Shown here: one piece after another, positions 61,206 through 64,000 of the stretch
Position numbering within the stretch: the stretch's first letter is position 1
Layout: every line of letters starts with the position of its first letter
Assembly (NCBI GenBank): GCA_008933995.1
Contig: WARS01000015.1
Location: 5,087,861 to 5,151,860, forward strand
Length of the DNA stretch: 64,000 nucleotides
From: Datnioides undecimradiatus
Lineage: Eukaryota > Chordata > Actinopteri > Lobotiformes > Datnioididae
Direction: 5' to 3'
The notes under the pieces: generated by a model
What the model saw: the letters and a program-made list of their open reading frames with translations, nothing else
Database searches by the model: none
What the model was told of the DNA's origin: nothing
Translations under genes and position numbers: made by a program

Positions 61206-64000
61206 AGCAGGGAGTAAAAGAGGTGGAGTTTTGGATAATGAAACTGTGCGGCTGCATGATCTGACCCTGAAGAGATAAGACTAACAAGCGGTGACATGAA
61301 TGTAAATGCGCCCTATGTGCATTATATAGGTGCATATTCAAACACACATACCTACATTATCATACTTTACATTACCTAGAAACACACACAAAAAACATTC
61401 AGTCATGCACACGACGACAGCCACTGTGAGCCCTCTTTTGTTCGTCTGTCTTTCTCACACACAAATTCACACACACACACCTCAGGATAGACCTTGATAT
61501 GTGCTGGCCATGCCTCTCTCAGTGTCTTCCTCATCAACAACTCCATCAACCCCGTATATGAATTTCCTGTCAGATGCTATCTTGTGTCTGCAGCCAATGC
61601 CCTGCACCAACAAGTCTATTTTTAACATGCAGTTAACTATCATCAGCCAGTAGATTACAAGTTAACTGTTCTTGTGGCCAAGTAACGATGATTAACAGTG
61701 ATCAACATCTGTGAGAGATTTTTGTTGTTGTTGTTTTTTGGCTCTTTCACAGTCAAACTTAATAAATTAGGTCACATCAGACCTTTTTTGTAATTTTAAG
61801 TGTTTTTTACTTAAAGTACGTAAGTGAAATTCCACATTTGTTCTTCGAAAATGTTAGAAAAAAATGTGTTTTTATATCTATTTTTTATTATTGGCGAATT
61901 ATTCTATATTTTTTCTTTTTATAAAGTAAATAAGCAGATCTATGTCACAGTATGAGTAACGTGTGTTAAGTGCAATAAAAGTAATGCGTTCGATCTTTGT
62001 GTAAGTGCATGTGTCAGTGTGTACTTGTGTGAACATATCAAAAGCGGCACAGGCAATAGATCATCATTTCCATTTGAAAAGCAAGGGGTCAAATTTTTAA
62101 CTCATCCCAGCTTTACAGGACAACAAAGGAAGATCCAATGGGATCCATGTGTGTGAAGACAAAGATCTCTCTTTCTCTCTAACTCACACACACTTTTAAT
62201 TCTGCTTACTCAATCACGTATTTAGAATTGCACTGACTGCCTGGGCTTCAGAGAAGAACACAAAAAGTTTTCATAGACAGAAAATACCCAAATATAGCCA
62301 TATTTTAAAAAGTGTGTACCTCACAGCACTGACAGATGAGGAGGATTGGTGATGCCTTAGGAAAAAGTGAGTGAAGATGATAAGGCACCTCCATCCTTTT
62401 TCTCCTGGATAGATCTGAACAAATCCAATAACATTACAATGAAGCTAACTAACCTGTGTTCTTGCTTTGCTGCTGTGCAGTTCTGATCCAAAGAGCAGAA
62501 AACTTCTGGGCCAGATTTTGAATTCATAATCTACATACGTCCTTCCACTTCTTTCTATATGGCCTCAAATGGCAGAAATCTGACAGCAGGCAGTACACAA
62601 GTGTGTACGTTAAGTAATATCAGATGTACCATTAAAACTGAAATAGTTGTTCAGTTGTACCTATTTCAAGATAACCATAACTGCAGAGTGACTGTAGTAT
62701 TGCTAAGGTGTTTTCCTGAAGTAACTCTTACCCCATGAGACAGTGATTATCAAGTTATACAGTGTGATCAATACTAAAATACTGAACAAGCAGTTGTTTT
62801 TCTTTCAATTGCTAAACGAAGAAGCCATGCTTTCTGTCTTAGACATCTGTTTGGATGACCTATATTTCAATAGAAACAGTCTAATCTAAATGCTGAACTG
62901 CATACCCAAATCTAAAGCAAACTGTTTAAAAAGCTACTTTAATTAGGAAAAACATCCCAACCACAACCATGACCACAACCGTAATGAGATTAAAGCGCTG
63001 CTGAGGAGAAAAACAAGGGAGAGAACTTGCTGTTAACAGGAGTCAAGTTCGTTTAGACACAAAATGTCCTCTAGCAAAGGTTTTATTGTGAAGTAGCAAC
63101 AGGAAGTCTTAAAGGAAAGTAATTGGCCATAGCCTAGCATAGATTGGTTAGATTCTATTTGAGCTTAAATCTGCTGTACTAGCTCAATCTACATTTGGAC
63201 ATGTTTAGGCCACATTTTTGTGGCTGGATCGTTTTTACAGAGGGGTAAGGGTTAGAGCCGCAGGAGACTGCAGCAGCACTCAAAACCTGCAACACACACA
63301 ATCAAGGTACACAACAGCTTTTCCTGTTTGTTGCTCGGTTCCTTCAGGCGGACAGAGACTGAGATTTGAGGCATGCTGGTAAAAGTGGGTTTTATTTCAC
63401 TCGCTGTTGCATTCAGTGTTCATTCTGACAAAGCCTTCAGGCCTTTAAGTGTTGCAACTTTTTGAGCTTTCAAGCTTTTGAGAATTTTCACAGCCGTAGG
63501 AAACCTTCCTTAAACACTTTGAGAATTCAGGTAAAGATAAATGCTGGAACATTTCTATAAATCACATTGACATTGTAATTAAGAAAGAGAGTTAGATCTA
63601 TGAGAAGAAGGCCTCAGGCTCAAAGCTCTTATCTCTTTTTGATTGTTATCACCTCCATCTCTAAGTTGAGGAAACAGGATATTAGAGAAGCACAACACTG
63701 GCAAACTGTCCTCAGGTTCACATGAACAATTGCTCTTACTCTCTCTATAATCTTTGTTCTGATGTCTTTCTTACATCCTCAGATACTTTAATGTTCACAG
63801 AAATAAAGTGGTGACTGTAATAGGATTCAAGCGCTTAAGGCGTTTACATTTTCAAAGTAAGGTTCCCCTCTAAAAGTGGAGAAAGCACAAGAGACAGTTG
63901 GCTCTGGCACGCAGCCATCACAGTATCAGATGGAGAAAAAGGTTGAGAATGTGACACATTTTATGAAATCCTCTGAGCTGATAACATTTTAGGTCTTTAT

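Larger units (their letters stand above)
45270..64000. other. Non-coding distal upstream region, 45.3-64 kb
   Basis: No convincing protein-coding exon. Notable contents are candidate non-coding exons (46829-46879, 57815-57844), microsatellites (47549-47590, 49102-49133, 49672-49710, 49841-49866), a CpG-richer stretch (52380-52760), AT-rich possibly conserved DNA (53090-53400) and a diverged direct duplication (60701-60818 and 61097-61205). Longer frames such as 45823-46080 (+) and 57807-58130 (-) show no recognisable domain. Confidence 0.5.

Overview
The window is vertebrate nuclear DNA, most likely from a teleost fish. The signs are very long introns, GT-AG splicing, dense (CA/TG)n and (TC/GA)n microsatellites, and several decayed repeats of kinds I recognise from fish genomes. 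It is not bacterial or viral. Almost every long open frame is a chance frame or is coded by microsatellites.

One gene can be read with confidence: bmpr1b (BMP receptor type 1B, ALK6), a transmembrane serine/threonine kinase on the minus strand. Eleven coding exons lie between 24341 and 2027. They are exon 1 at 24236-24341 (signal peptide), exons 2-4 at 8239-6498 (cysteine-rich ectodomain), exon 5 at 5721-5625 (membrane span), exon 6 at 5524-5386 (juxtamembrane and GS loop), and exons 7-11 at 5034-2027 (kinase and C-tail). Every junction is GT-AG and the phases agree. The spliced CDS is 1626 nt, coding 541 aa. A shorter form starting at the internal ATG at 8222 would be 500 aa, close to the usual mammalian receptor of 502 aa. 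The C-terminal signature ([19 protein letters not shown]) separates BMPR1B from BMPR1A. I cannot tell which teleost paralogue (bmpr1ba or bmpr1bb) this is.

Layout. 1-1170 is intergenic, downstream of the gene. 1170-2026 is the probable 3' UTR, with two AATAAA signals. 2027-8239 is the compact block of ten exons. 8240-24235 is a 16-kb intron. 24236-24700 holds the signal-peptide exon plus a CT/CA-rich 5' UTR with a small uORF and a possible alternative splice acceptor. 24700-64000 is upstream sequence or 5' UTR introns. It holds microsatellites, a 158-nt pure polypurine tract, several decayed repeats, a broken hAT-type transposase fragment on the minus strand near 45 kb, and a few exon-like segments (46829-46879, 57815-57844) that might be non-coding bmpr1b 5' exons. 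No second protein-coding gene, rRNA, functional tRNA or CRISPR array was found.

I found no unprecedented system. The most informative observation is the signal-peptide exon 16 kb upstream of the exon that carries the commonly assumed start codon. Next are the structural DNA oddities (polypurine tract, inverted repeats, a diverged 396-bp-offset duplication) and the candidate distal 5' exons.
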